Shown here: positions 13,799-19,849 of the stretch, one piece after another
Position numbering within the stretch: the first letter of the stretch is position 1
How the letters are laid out: the number at the start of each line of letters is the position of its first letter
Origin: an uncultured Bacteroidota bacterium
GTDB lineage: Bacteria > Bacteroidota > Bacteroidia > Bacteroidales > P3
DNA: 64,000 bases
Assembly: GCA_902790215.1 (NCBI GenBank)
Contig: CADAQX010000002.1
Span: 124,001-188,000 of the forward strand
Reading direction: 5' to 3'
Notes under the pieces: generated by a model
Databases searched by the model: none
What the model was told of the DNA's origin: nothing
The model's input: only the letters and a program-made list of their open reading frames with translations
Translations under genes and position numbers: made by a program

Positions 13799-14176
13799 TT
13801 AGATGGACTTTTTCAGCACAATGTCGATGGTGTCGGCCTTCATGGGATTGACTATCGTGTCCGTTGGGATGTATATCGAGTCTCTGTCGATGAAGGAATA
13901 TTGTTTCAAACCAAGCTCTTCCCAAATGGTTGCCATACCGTTTTTGTCAGTATAGTCAGCGACATAACGGGGATTCCCATTTGCATTGGAATCGCTTGTG
14001 TTCAGACTTTGTGCCCATATGGCGACCCCTTGGATGGGTTCGCCCGTATCATTCGACACCACGCGAAAGGTTACCTTGGTGCTGTAATAGTCTTCCCTTG
14101 GGCCGTAACATGCCTGGAATACAAACATGGCGGCGGTGAGCGAGATGCCTTTCAGGGCTTTTCTAATCCATTTCAT
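13799..14176 (-). CDS. Lipoprotein partner of the rSAM/lipoprotein system
   Basis: A 125-residue lipoprotein: hydrophobic signal then VFQACYG, Cys23 being lipidated. The CYG start of the mature protein and the following beta-rich domain (TKVTFRVVSNDTGEPIQGV) fit the partner lipoprotein family of the radical SAM enzyme encoded 7 nt downstream. The mature domain looks like a carboxypeptidase-regulatory or CNA-B-like fold (TDKNGMATI), usual for Bacteroidota cell-surface proteins. It is presumably the substrate of the radical SAM enzyme, but which residue is changed cannot be seen. Confidence 0.85.
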   Translation of the reverse strand: MKWIRKALKGISLTAAMFVFQACYGPREDYYSTKVTFRVVSNDTGEPIQGVAIWAQSLNTSDSNANGNPRYVADYTDKNGMATIWEELGLKQYSFIDRDSIYIPTDTIVNPMKADTIDIVLKKSI

Positions 14177-14279
14177 AGTGCGTCTTTTTCTTTATATAAA
14201 CGCTAAAAGCCCCTCTTTTCTTACACTGGGAATGAAATTTAACATTTTCCCGTCTTCTTTTAACCCAAACAGTCGTTAG

Positions 14280-14353
14280 GTTATTGCTTGATTGTCTGAT
14301 TGCTTGATTGTCTGAGTGACTGGCGCAGTCAAATTACTCAAGCAATTACACAT
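14280..14353. repeat. Word-built hairpin (GCTTGATTGTCT words)
   Basis: Left arm repeats ATTGCTTGATTGTCTG; the right arm holds the inverse words CTCAAGCAATTACAC. It is the first part of a 620-bp gene-free stretch upstream of the rSAM lipoprotein operon; similar words recur at 28420-28568. Confidence 0.7.
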
Positions 14354-14462
14354 TGACTCACTTTATTAACTTATTTCAGCGGTGTTCGCGGCCTTCGGCT
14401 CATGCATTCAAGCAATATCTCTGTGGCATACAATCCTGGTTCTTATCTCTAACTTCGCTTTC

Positions 14463-14707
14463 TGCCGTTTCGCGCGGAATTTACTTTTTATTCTGTGAGG
14501 GATTGCGCCTTTTTGCGCCAACTTTCGTCAGTGTTCCGATAGTGTCAGATATTTGTCCCCAACGTTGCTCTATGCGCCTTCCGGGCTCGATGTTGTGTCG
14601 TTCTTTATCCTATCGTTTTTCGATATGTTTCCCTCATTTTTCCCTTTGTGAAAGGGAAAACGAGTGGAAAACGATCGAATAACGAGCGAATAAATGACGA
14701 CGCTTGA
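14463..14707. repeat. 245-bp dispersed repeat, copy 1
   Basis: Starts TGCCGTTTCGCGCGGAA and ends AATGACGACGCTTGA. The same length and order of blocks occur at 35203-35447, and the last third occurs inverted at 59511-59628. It contains a short A/T-rich hairpin TTTTTCCCTTTGTGAAAGGG. No long ORF supports coding. It could be a non-autonomous mobile element or an untranslated RNA gene. Confidence 0.8.
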
Positions 14708-14714
14708 GAGACAT

Positions 14715-14804
14715 TGCATGAATGCTTGAATGTGTTTTGTTGATATGTTGATACGTTGATATGTTGATATGATGCGAGCCGTATAAACTTATCAACTTAT
14801 CAAC
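14715..14804. repeat. Word-built hairpin (GTTGATATG words) at nhaC end
   Basis: Left arm: four tandem copies of GTTGATATG-like words; right arm: AACTTATCAACTTATCAAC. The right arm supplies the stop codon of the NhaC gene (14800-14802). Confidence 0.75.
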
Positions 14805-16248
14805 GGACAACGTATTTGTCTGTATGTCGGAATATCTTATATCCCAGCATGGCGATGAAGATGGACATCAGCGGCGAGACGATGTTGAAGAAACAGTAGG
14901 GAAGGTACTCGATGGTGGGGACTTTCAGCACCAGGGACTGGGTCATGCCGCAGGTGTTCCACGGTACGAGCACGGAGGTGACGGTGGCGGAATCCTCGGT
15001 GGAGCGGCTGAGCAATCGACCTTCGAAGCCCTTTTCTTTGTACAGTTTCTTATAGATGTTGCCGGTGAGCACGATGCTGAGGTATTGGTCGCCGGTGGCC
15101 ATGTTGGCAAACAGTCCGGTGGCCACAGTGGTTGAGACGAGCGAGCGGCGGCCGCTGATGCCTTTGGCCAGTGCCGAGGTGATGCTTTGTATCATGCCCG
15201 CACCCGCGAGGGCTCCGCCGAAGGCCGCCGCGCAGAAGATGAGAAACACGGTGCTGAGCATTCCCCGCATGCCGCGGGTCTGCACCAGGCTGGTGAGGGT
15301 TTCGTTGCCGGTGTCTATCGAGGTGCTGCTGCAGTAGGTAAGCATCAGTCCGCGGAAACTGTTGCCTTCGCCGATTTGTGCCACGATGTCCGGCTGGGCG
15401 ATGAGCATTGTCACGCCTGCTGTGAGGGCGGAAAGGAACAGCACGATGGCGGCGGGCATGCGCAGAGCAATAAGAACACCTGTGACCACCGGCACAATCA
15501 GCAGCCAGGGGCTGATGACAAACACGCGCTGCAGGCCGTCGGCAAAGAGTTCGGTCTGCAGGCCGCTGTCGGTGGTGTGGCAGAGGCTTGCCACCAAGAA
15601 TATAGTCAAGGCAATGGTGAACGAGGGTACGGTGGTGATGAGCATGTAGCGGATGTGCTTGAAGATCGGCACTTCGCCGACCGACGAGGCCAGCACGGTG
15701 GTGTCGGAGAGAGGGGAGATTTTGTCGCCGAAATATGCACCCGAGATGATGGCTCCAGCCGTCCAGCCTACAGAATAGCCGTGGGCTGTGCCGATGCCCA
15801 TCAGGGCGATGCCGATGGTGGCGACGGTGGTCCACGAGCTGCCTGTGACCAGCGACACCAGTGCGCTGATGAGGCAGGCGACGAAGAGGAATACAGAGGG
15901 CGAGACAATCTGCATGCCGTAGTAAATCATCGTCGGCACCACGCCGCTCATCATCCAGCTGCCCGACACGGCTCCAATGAAGAAGAGGATGAGGATGGCA
16001 GGACCAATGGTCTTTATATTCTGTCCAATGGCGCTGTCGATGCTGCCCCAGGGAACCTTGTAGAATATCATCCCCATGGCCACCGCCACCGCCGCAGCAA
16101 AGAGCAGCGCCGTCTGGCTTGCCCCGTCCAGCGCATCGGAGCCGAACTCGCGTATCACGACCACCTGCAGCGCAATAAGTACCACCAGGGGTATCAGCGC
16201 CACCGTCCAGTGGATGCGGGGAGAGGGAGTGGGGGAGGATATTTCCAT
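14800..16248 (-). CDS. nhaC: NhaC-family Na+/H+ antiporter
   Basis: A 482-residue inner-membrane protein with about 11-12 hydrophobic segments. The central segment VTGSSWTTVATIGIALMGIG, followed by GAYFGDKISPLSDTTVLAS, is diagnostic of NhaC antiporters; the second half carries an equivalent SIDTGNETL and FANMATGDQYLSIVLTGN. It would exchange protons for sodium across the cytoplasmic membrane. Length is normal. The gene follows the small 16258 gene by 9 nt on the same strand and may be read through from the promoter at 16942-16949. Its stop codon lies in a hairpin repeat. Confidence 0.9.
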   Translation of the reverse strand: MEISSPTPSPRIHWTVALIPLVVLIALQVVVIREFGSDALDGASQTALLFAAAVAVAMGMIFYKVPWGSIDSAIGQNIKTIGPAILILFFIGAVSGSWMMSGVVPTMIYYGMQIVSPSVFLFVACLISALVSLVTGSSWTTVATIGIALMGIGTAHGYSVGWTAGAIISGAYFGDKISPLSDTTVLASSVGEVPIFKHIRYMLITTVPSFTIALTIFLVASLCHTTDSGLQTELFADGLQRVFVISPWLLIVPVVTGVLIALRMPAAIVLFLSALTAGVTMLIAQPDIVAQIGEGNSFRGLMLTYCSSTSIDTGNETLTSLVQTRGMRGMLSTVFLIFCAAAFGGALAGAGMIQSITSALAKGISGRRSLVSTTVATGLFANMATGDQYLSIVLTGNIYKKLYKEKGFEGRLLSRSTEDSATVTSVLVPWNTCGMTQSLVLKVPTIEYLPYCFFNIVSPLMSIFIAMLGYKIFRHTDKYVVR

Positions 16249-16257
16249 ACGACAGAG

Positions 16258-16581
16258 TTATCTTGTGGCGTAAAAGATGTCGAAACTGTGTTGTAGTTTG
16301 GAGGGGTCGGTTTGGTAGATGTTGTCGCCATAGTAGCAGTCGGCCAGTACCTCATAAAGGCGGCAGAACTCACCGAGGTCATGTTTGCCTCGTTGTGCAT
16401 CAATAGTGAGCGAAAGCAATTCCAAAGCCCGGTCGGCGGCACGGTGGCATTGTTCCATGTTGCCCTTCTTCTTCCATCGGTTGGCTCGCGACACCTCGCT
16501 GCCGATGTTCAGCATCTGCTCTGCAAGCGTCATTTCTGCCCAGCGTCCAGCGGCCAATTCTGTATGTTGGTACTCACTCAT
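16258..16581 (-). CDS. Hypothetical helical protein
   Basis: A 107-residue, helix-rich soluble protein (TELAAGRWAEMTLAEQML at the start, then WKKKGNMEQCHRAADRALEL). I cannot assign a family; the four-helix look recalls HEPN-like or substrate-binding helical bundles, but the RX4-6H motif is missing. It overlaps the stop of the DUF5674 gene by 4 nt, so the two are translationally coupled and likely work together. Confidence 0.65.
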   Translation of the reverse strand: MSEYQHTELAAGRWAEMTLAEQMLNIGSEVSRANRWKKKGNMEQCHRAADRALELLSLTIDAQRGKHDLGEFCRLYEVLADCYYGDNIYQTDPSKLQHSFDIFYATR

Positions 16582-16916
16582 ATAATCAAAGAGTTTACAA
16601 TGTCAACTATTTGTTTCCGAACAATAGGGTCTAACACGTCGCGACTTCGGTTTCCTTGGAAAGGACGGATATTGATGAGAGAGTCGAACTCAATAAAATC
16701 ATCTTCATCCATTTCGGGATACAAATTGATACCCCACAAATCCGTCTGTATCGAACCTTGCGACAGCATCTCTTTTTCTATATCGGCATGCAGTTCGGCA
16801 TCAAGGCCGAGGATGCCCTTCCTCACATCTACAACAGCCTTAATCATGTCACCGAAATAGCCTGGCAACATTCCATTCAGTTCGCTGTGTTTAATAGGTT
16901 GCGAAATGATTATCAT
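16578..16916 (-). CDS. DUF5674 family protein
   Basis: A 112-residue protein that fits DUF5674 from end to end: MIIISQPIKHSEL at the start, FGDMIKAVVDVRKG, LDAELHADIEKEML, DLWGINLYPE and the most conserved INIRPFQGNRSRDV. Function is unknown. In many genomes it is found beside small helical proteins, as here. A promoter box (TATTTTTG on minus) is at 16942-16949, divergent from the promoter of leader RNA copy B. Confidence 0.8.
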   Translation of the reverse strand: MIIISQPIKHSELNGMLPGYFGDMIKAVVDVRKGILGLDAELHADIEKEMLSQGSIQTDLWGINLYPEMDEDDFIEFDSLINIRPFQGNRSRDVLDPIVRKQIVDIVNSLII

Positions 16917-16941
16917 ATTAAAGATTGTTATTTATTGATTG

Positions 16942-17010
16942 CAAAAATACGAACTTTTTGCGACATGAGGAAAAATAATTTGGCTGAATGGGAAAAACTT
17001 CGTAATTTTG
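16942..17010. promoter_or_regulatory. Divergent promoter pair (DUF5674 operon and leader RNA B)
   Basis: CAAAAATA at 16942-16949 (minus TATTTTTG) and TAATTTTG at 17003-17010 (plus). As at 2345-2413 and 5602-5669, a leader RNA copy is born from a divergent promoter. Confidence 0.7.
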
Positions 17011-17189
17011 CAACCGATTTCAACGATGAAATCACGAAGCGTTATGCTCATTCTGCGGATAGGAACCTAGGAAATTCCATAGCATTGCAGAATATGTGTA
17101 ATAGCTGCGCTGTTCAGCGTGGGCTAACTCCATCTTCTCAATGCAAGGTCGGGGTGCGGGAGAGCACAAAATTTAGAGTACATAATAAA
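17011..17189 (+). ncRNA. Structured leader RNA, shorter copy B
   Basis: About 180 nt. It opens with CGATTTC, a short loop and GAAATC as copy C does, then GAAGCGTTATGCT (hairpin AGC-GTTAT-GCT). Other pairings: ATTCTGC/GCAGAAT (17050-17056 with 17087-17093) and the central hairpin GCGCT-GTTC-AGCGT within TAGC/GCTA. The blocks ATTGCAG-ATA-GTGT, TTCAGCGTGG-CT and TCTTCTCAAT match copy C. The downstream strand that pairs with AGCGTGG in the other copies is absent, so this copy lacks the proposed switch. It leads into the start codon at 17190. Confidence 0.55.
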
Positions 17190-17753
17190 ATGAGAAAGAT
17201 TACCATTCTTTTGACAGCAGTTATTCTTTCGATGACTGTAAATGCACAAAACACCGGATATGAGAAATCAGTTTCATTCTTCGGAAACTTCGGTGTAGGG
17301 AAATATGCCAATTCAACATATGGTTTTAACATGGTGAATGGGTATAGATTTAATCAGTATTTCTACTTGGGTTTTGGTGTTGGTATAGGATACTCTTCAG
17401 AACTTAGTTCCGTGACAGAGTATGTGTACCTTGGTACAAAAGAGCGTCGACAAGACAGGTACCCCATTCCGCTCTACCTGCAGGCAAAGTTTAATTTGAC
17501 CAATGGCGCTGTGAGTCCATTTATTTTAGTTAATGCGGGATACACACTGGACATAAAAGAGTATTTAAAAGATGCACCTGGTTTAATGCTGAACCCTGCT
17601 CTGGGTGTTGAGATTCCTGTGGGTGAGAAACAGGCAATACTGGTTTCTGCTGGATTTAAACTTCAGCATGGCACAATGTTTGAAAGCGGTGCATATACGC
17701 GTTCATCATTAATGTTTAAATCTATTTCAGCGGAAATCGGTTTCAAGTTTTAA
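17190..17753 (+). CDS. Outer-membrane beta-barrel-like protein
   Basis: A 187-residue secreted protein: MRKITILLTAVILS signal with cleavage after VNAQ, then alternating strands (FFGNFGVGKY, NQYFYLGFGVGIGYSS, IPLYLQAKFNL, VSPFILVNAGYTL) and a terminal aromatic residue in ISAEIGFKF. This fits an eight-strand OmpA/PorT-like barrel of the outer membrane. The open frame extends far upstream, but through the leader RNA; ATG 17190 gives the signal peptide and the ATGAGAAAG start shared by genes behind this leader. No partner genes are evident. Confidence 0.8.
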   Translation: MRKITILLTAVILSMTVNAQNTGYEKSVSFFGNFGVGKYANSTYGFNMVNGYRFNQYFYLGFGVGIGYSSELSSVTEYVYLGTKERRQDRYPIPLYLQAKFNLTNGAVSPFILVNAGYTLDIKEYLKDAPGLMLNPALGVEIPVGEKQAILVSAGFKLQHGTMFESGAYTRSSLMFKSISAEIGFKF

Positions 17754-17852
17754 CATTATACGGAAAAAGAGATTTATCAAACCAAAAAAATTGAATCATG
17801 GATGAAGGTGCCCCGTTGTGGCGGATTTGCAATCTGCCACAGCTATAAACAA

Positions 17853-17891
17853 AAGAGGCTTGCAACAATATTGTGTGCAAGCCTCTTTTTT
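17853..17891 (+). terminator. Rho-independent terminator
   Basis: AAGAGGCTTGCA and TGCAAGCCTCTT pair around an 11-nt loop, followed by TTTTTT. A second hairpin, TGTGGC/GCCACA, lies just upstream at about 17817-17842. It terminates the barrel gene. Confidence 0.9.
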
Positions 17892-17904
17892 GATGTTTCA
17901 TTTG

Positions 17905-18222
17905 TTACACTGCAATTCCCGTCCGCATAACATCGTCGTAGAGCGGTGATGGGTGGTCTTTGGAAATCAGAACCGGCTCAATGAGAAGACTCACGTCGTC
18001 GACATCGCGCCATAGAGCTTTAGACAATTCCAGTTTACGGTCACCATAGGTTGAAACTACAACTGCTACGTCTATGTCGCTGAATTGGTTTGCATTGCCT
18101 TTGGAATAAGACCCATATATCAGCACTTGCGGCTCTTCTGCAAAATGCCTCGCAATAATATGCTTGTACTGACGTACTAAGTCTATTGCCTCGTCGCGGC
18201 TGAGAGCTGTTCCTTTATCCAT
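17905..18222 (-). CDS. MNT-type nucleotidyltransferase (antitoxin)
   Basis: A 105-residue minimal nucleotidyltransferase starting at ATG 18222. The motif GSYSKGNANQFSDIDVAVV holds the GSxxxG and paired aspartates of the polymerase-beta superfamily. In HEPN/MNT modules the transferase modifies and silences the HEPN RNase partner. It overlaps the 3' end of the HEPN gene by 40 nt, so the HEPN gene is first, as is typical of this arrangement. The frame is open upstream to 18261 but those codons add nothing conserved. Confidence 0.85.
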   Translation of the reverse strand: MDKGTALSRDEAIDLVRQYKHIIARHFAEEPQVLIYGSYSKGNANQFSDIDVAVVVSTYGDRKLELSKALWRDVDDVSLLIEPVLISKDHPSPLYDDVMRTGIAV

Positions 18223-18593
18223 GTTTGCAATGTTTTTGTGTTGTCGATAATAAAGCGACATGCATCCTTGTCAAGTTTTCGCGAAAGCGCATCCTTGCTC
18301 TCGGGATAGCGTGCCTCGATATTGTATGTCGTGACGGTATTGAGAAAGTCTTTTTGCTCCATACTCATCCTGGAATATAATCCGCAACCATCGGCAAGGC
18401 GCTTGTGATTGTGGATATATGGCGGCTCGTCCTCCTGCGTGGCGCACCAATAGGCCTTAAGTGTCTTCTCAATGACTTGATGACACATAAATGCCACATA
18501 CAGCCAGCGTCCAGTGGAGTACATTGCCTCGGCCGTATCAAGGTCGTAGTCGGCAATGTCGAGCCAGTATTCGACTTTCTCTGCAGTGTTCAT
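18183..18593 (-). CDS. HEPN domain protein (toxin)
   Basis: A 136-residue HEPN-domain protein: WLDIADYDLDTAEAMY at the start, then LYVAFMCHQVIEKTLKAYWC and IEARYPESK, which are conserved positions of the HEPN family. These proteins are typically RNases or RNase-derived, paired with a nucleotidyltransferase. The MNT partner is encoded directly behind, overlapping by 40 nt. I see no clear RX4-6H active-site motif, so catalysis is uncertain. The pair lies next to gcvT, with a terminator between. Confidence 0.85.
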   Translation of the reverse strand: MNTAEKVEYWLDIADYDLDTAEAMYSTGRWLYVAFMCHQVIEKTLKAYWCATQEDEPPYIHNHKRLADGCGLYSRMSMEQKDFLNTVTTYNIEARYPESKDALSRKLDKDACRFIIDNTKTLQTWIKEQLSAATRQ

Positions 18594-18626
18594 TCTTAAC
18601 GGGTTTTGTTCTCCGCTTCGCTATCA

Positions 18627-18647
18627 AAAAGAGCCACTGGCTCTTTT
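18627..18647 (-). terminator. Terminator of gcvT
   Basis: AAAAGAGCC-AGT-GGCTCTTTTT on the minus strand begins 2 nt after the gcvT stop codon. Confidence 0.85.
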
Positions 18648-18649
18648 CT

Positions 18650-19756
18650 TCATCCCTCGTAGAAGGGCATCTTGACGGTGACGGCTTTGAGGAGTTTCTC
18701 GCGGACTTTGATGTAGATTTCGGTGCCGGTCTTGGCATAGGCGGCCTCGATGAGGGCGGTGCCGATGTTCTTGCCGGTGCTGGGGCTGGGGGAGCCGCTG
18801 CGCACCTCACCGATCTTCTTGCCTTCGGCGTTGCAGACTTCGTAGCCATTGCGGGCGATACCGCGGTCGATCATCTCGAAGCCGGCCACTTTGCGCTTGA
18901 AGCCAGCGGCTTTCTGGGCGAGCAGGAGCTCCTTGTTGATGAAGTTGTTGTTTTCGGCTTTCAGCTTGACGATGAATGCCAGAGGGGCCTCGAGGGGGCT
19001 GACGGTGTCGTCCATCTCGTGGCCGTAGAGGGCGAAGCCTTTCTCCAGACGGAGGGTGTCGCGGCAGCCAAGGCCTGCGGGCATGATGCCGTATTCCTTA
19101 CCAGCCTCGAAGACGGCGTCCCACACCTCGATGGCTTTCTCTTTGGGTATGTAGATTTCGCATCCGCCTGCGCCGGTGTAGCCGGTGGTGGAGAGGATGA
19201 TGTCGGGGATACCTGCGAAGGTGAGGATCTTGAAAGTGTAGTACTCCATATCAACGATGTTCTCGTCGGTCAGCTTCTGCATGGCCTTAAGGGCGTTGGG
19301 TCCCTGCACGGCGAGCTGTGCCCACTGTTCGCTCTCGTTGACGAAGTCTTTGCCAAGCTCCATGCCCATCTTGTCGGCAATCTGGCTCATCCAAGCCCAG
19401 TCTTTGTCGATGTTGGCAGCATTGGGCACCATGAAGTATTCGTCGTCATGTACGCGGTAGACGAGCATGTCGTCGACCACGCCGCCCTGACCGTTGGGGA
19501 GGCAGGTGTACTGCACTTTGCCGTCGAAGAGGTCCTCGACGTTGTTGGTGGTGACATACTGCATGAAATGTTTGGCAATGGGGCCTTTGGCGCGGAACTC
19601 GCCCATGTGGCTCACGTCGAACACACCGACATTGTTGCGGACGTTGTTGTGTTCCTCAACCAGTCCGGTGTACTGGATAGGCATGTTGTAGCCTGCAAAT
19701 TCGGCCATCTTGGCTCCAAGCTTGATGTGGAGGTCTGTGTACGGAGTTGTTTTCAT
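18650..19756 (-). CDS. gcvT: Aminomethyltransferase, glycine cleavage T protein
   Basis: A 368-residue T protein of the glycine cleavage system, which transfers the aminomethyl carbon from the H protein to tetrahydrofolate, releasing ammonia. Recognisable parts are MPIQYTGLVEEHNNVR, GVFDVSHMGEF with the conserved serine-histidine, LQVQGPNA-like AVQGPNALKAM, STTGYTGAGGCEIYIP, and the C-terminal EVRSGSPSPSTGKNIGTAL. The length is normal. gcvH and gcvP are not in this window; the gene has its own promoter and terminator and acts as a single-gene unit. Confidence 0.97.
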   Translation of the reverse strand: MKTTPYTDLHIKLGAKMAEFAGYNMPIQYTGLVEEHNNVRNNVGVFDVSHMGEFRAKGPIAKHFMQYVTTNNVEDLFDGKVQYTCLPNGQGGVVDDMLVYRVHDDEYFMVPNAANIDKDWAWMSQIADKMGMELGKDFVNESEQWAQLAVQGPNALKAMQKLTDENIVDMEYYTFKILTFAGIPDIILSTTGYTGAGGCEIYIPKEKAIEVWDAVFEAGKEYGIMPAGLGCRDTLRLEKGFALYGHEMDDTVSPLEAPLAFIVKLKAENNNFINKELLLAQKAAGFKRKVAGFEMIDRGIARNGYEVCNAEGKKIGEVRSGSPSPSTGKNIGTALIEAAYAKTGTEIYIKVREKLLKAVTVKMPFYEG

Positions 19757-19815
19757 TATATTAAATATTTGATTTATTATTATTTATAATTTATTTCGTC
19801 AAAACAATGAATTTA

Positions 19816-19823
19816 CAAATATA
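19816..19823 (-). promoter_or_regulatory. Promoter -7 box of gcvT
   Basis: CAAATATA reads TATATTTG on the minus strand, 60 nt before the gcvT start. Confidence 0.65.
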
Positions 19824-19849
19824 CGAAATTTTTCACAATTGTTGAAAAT

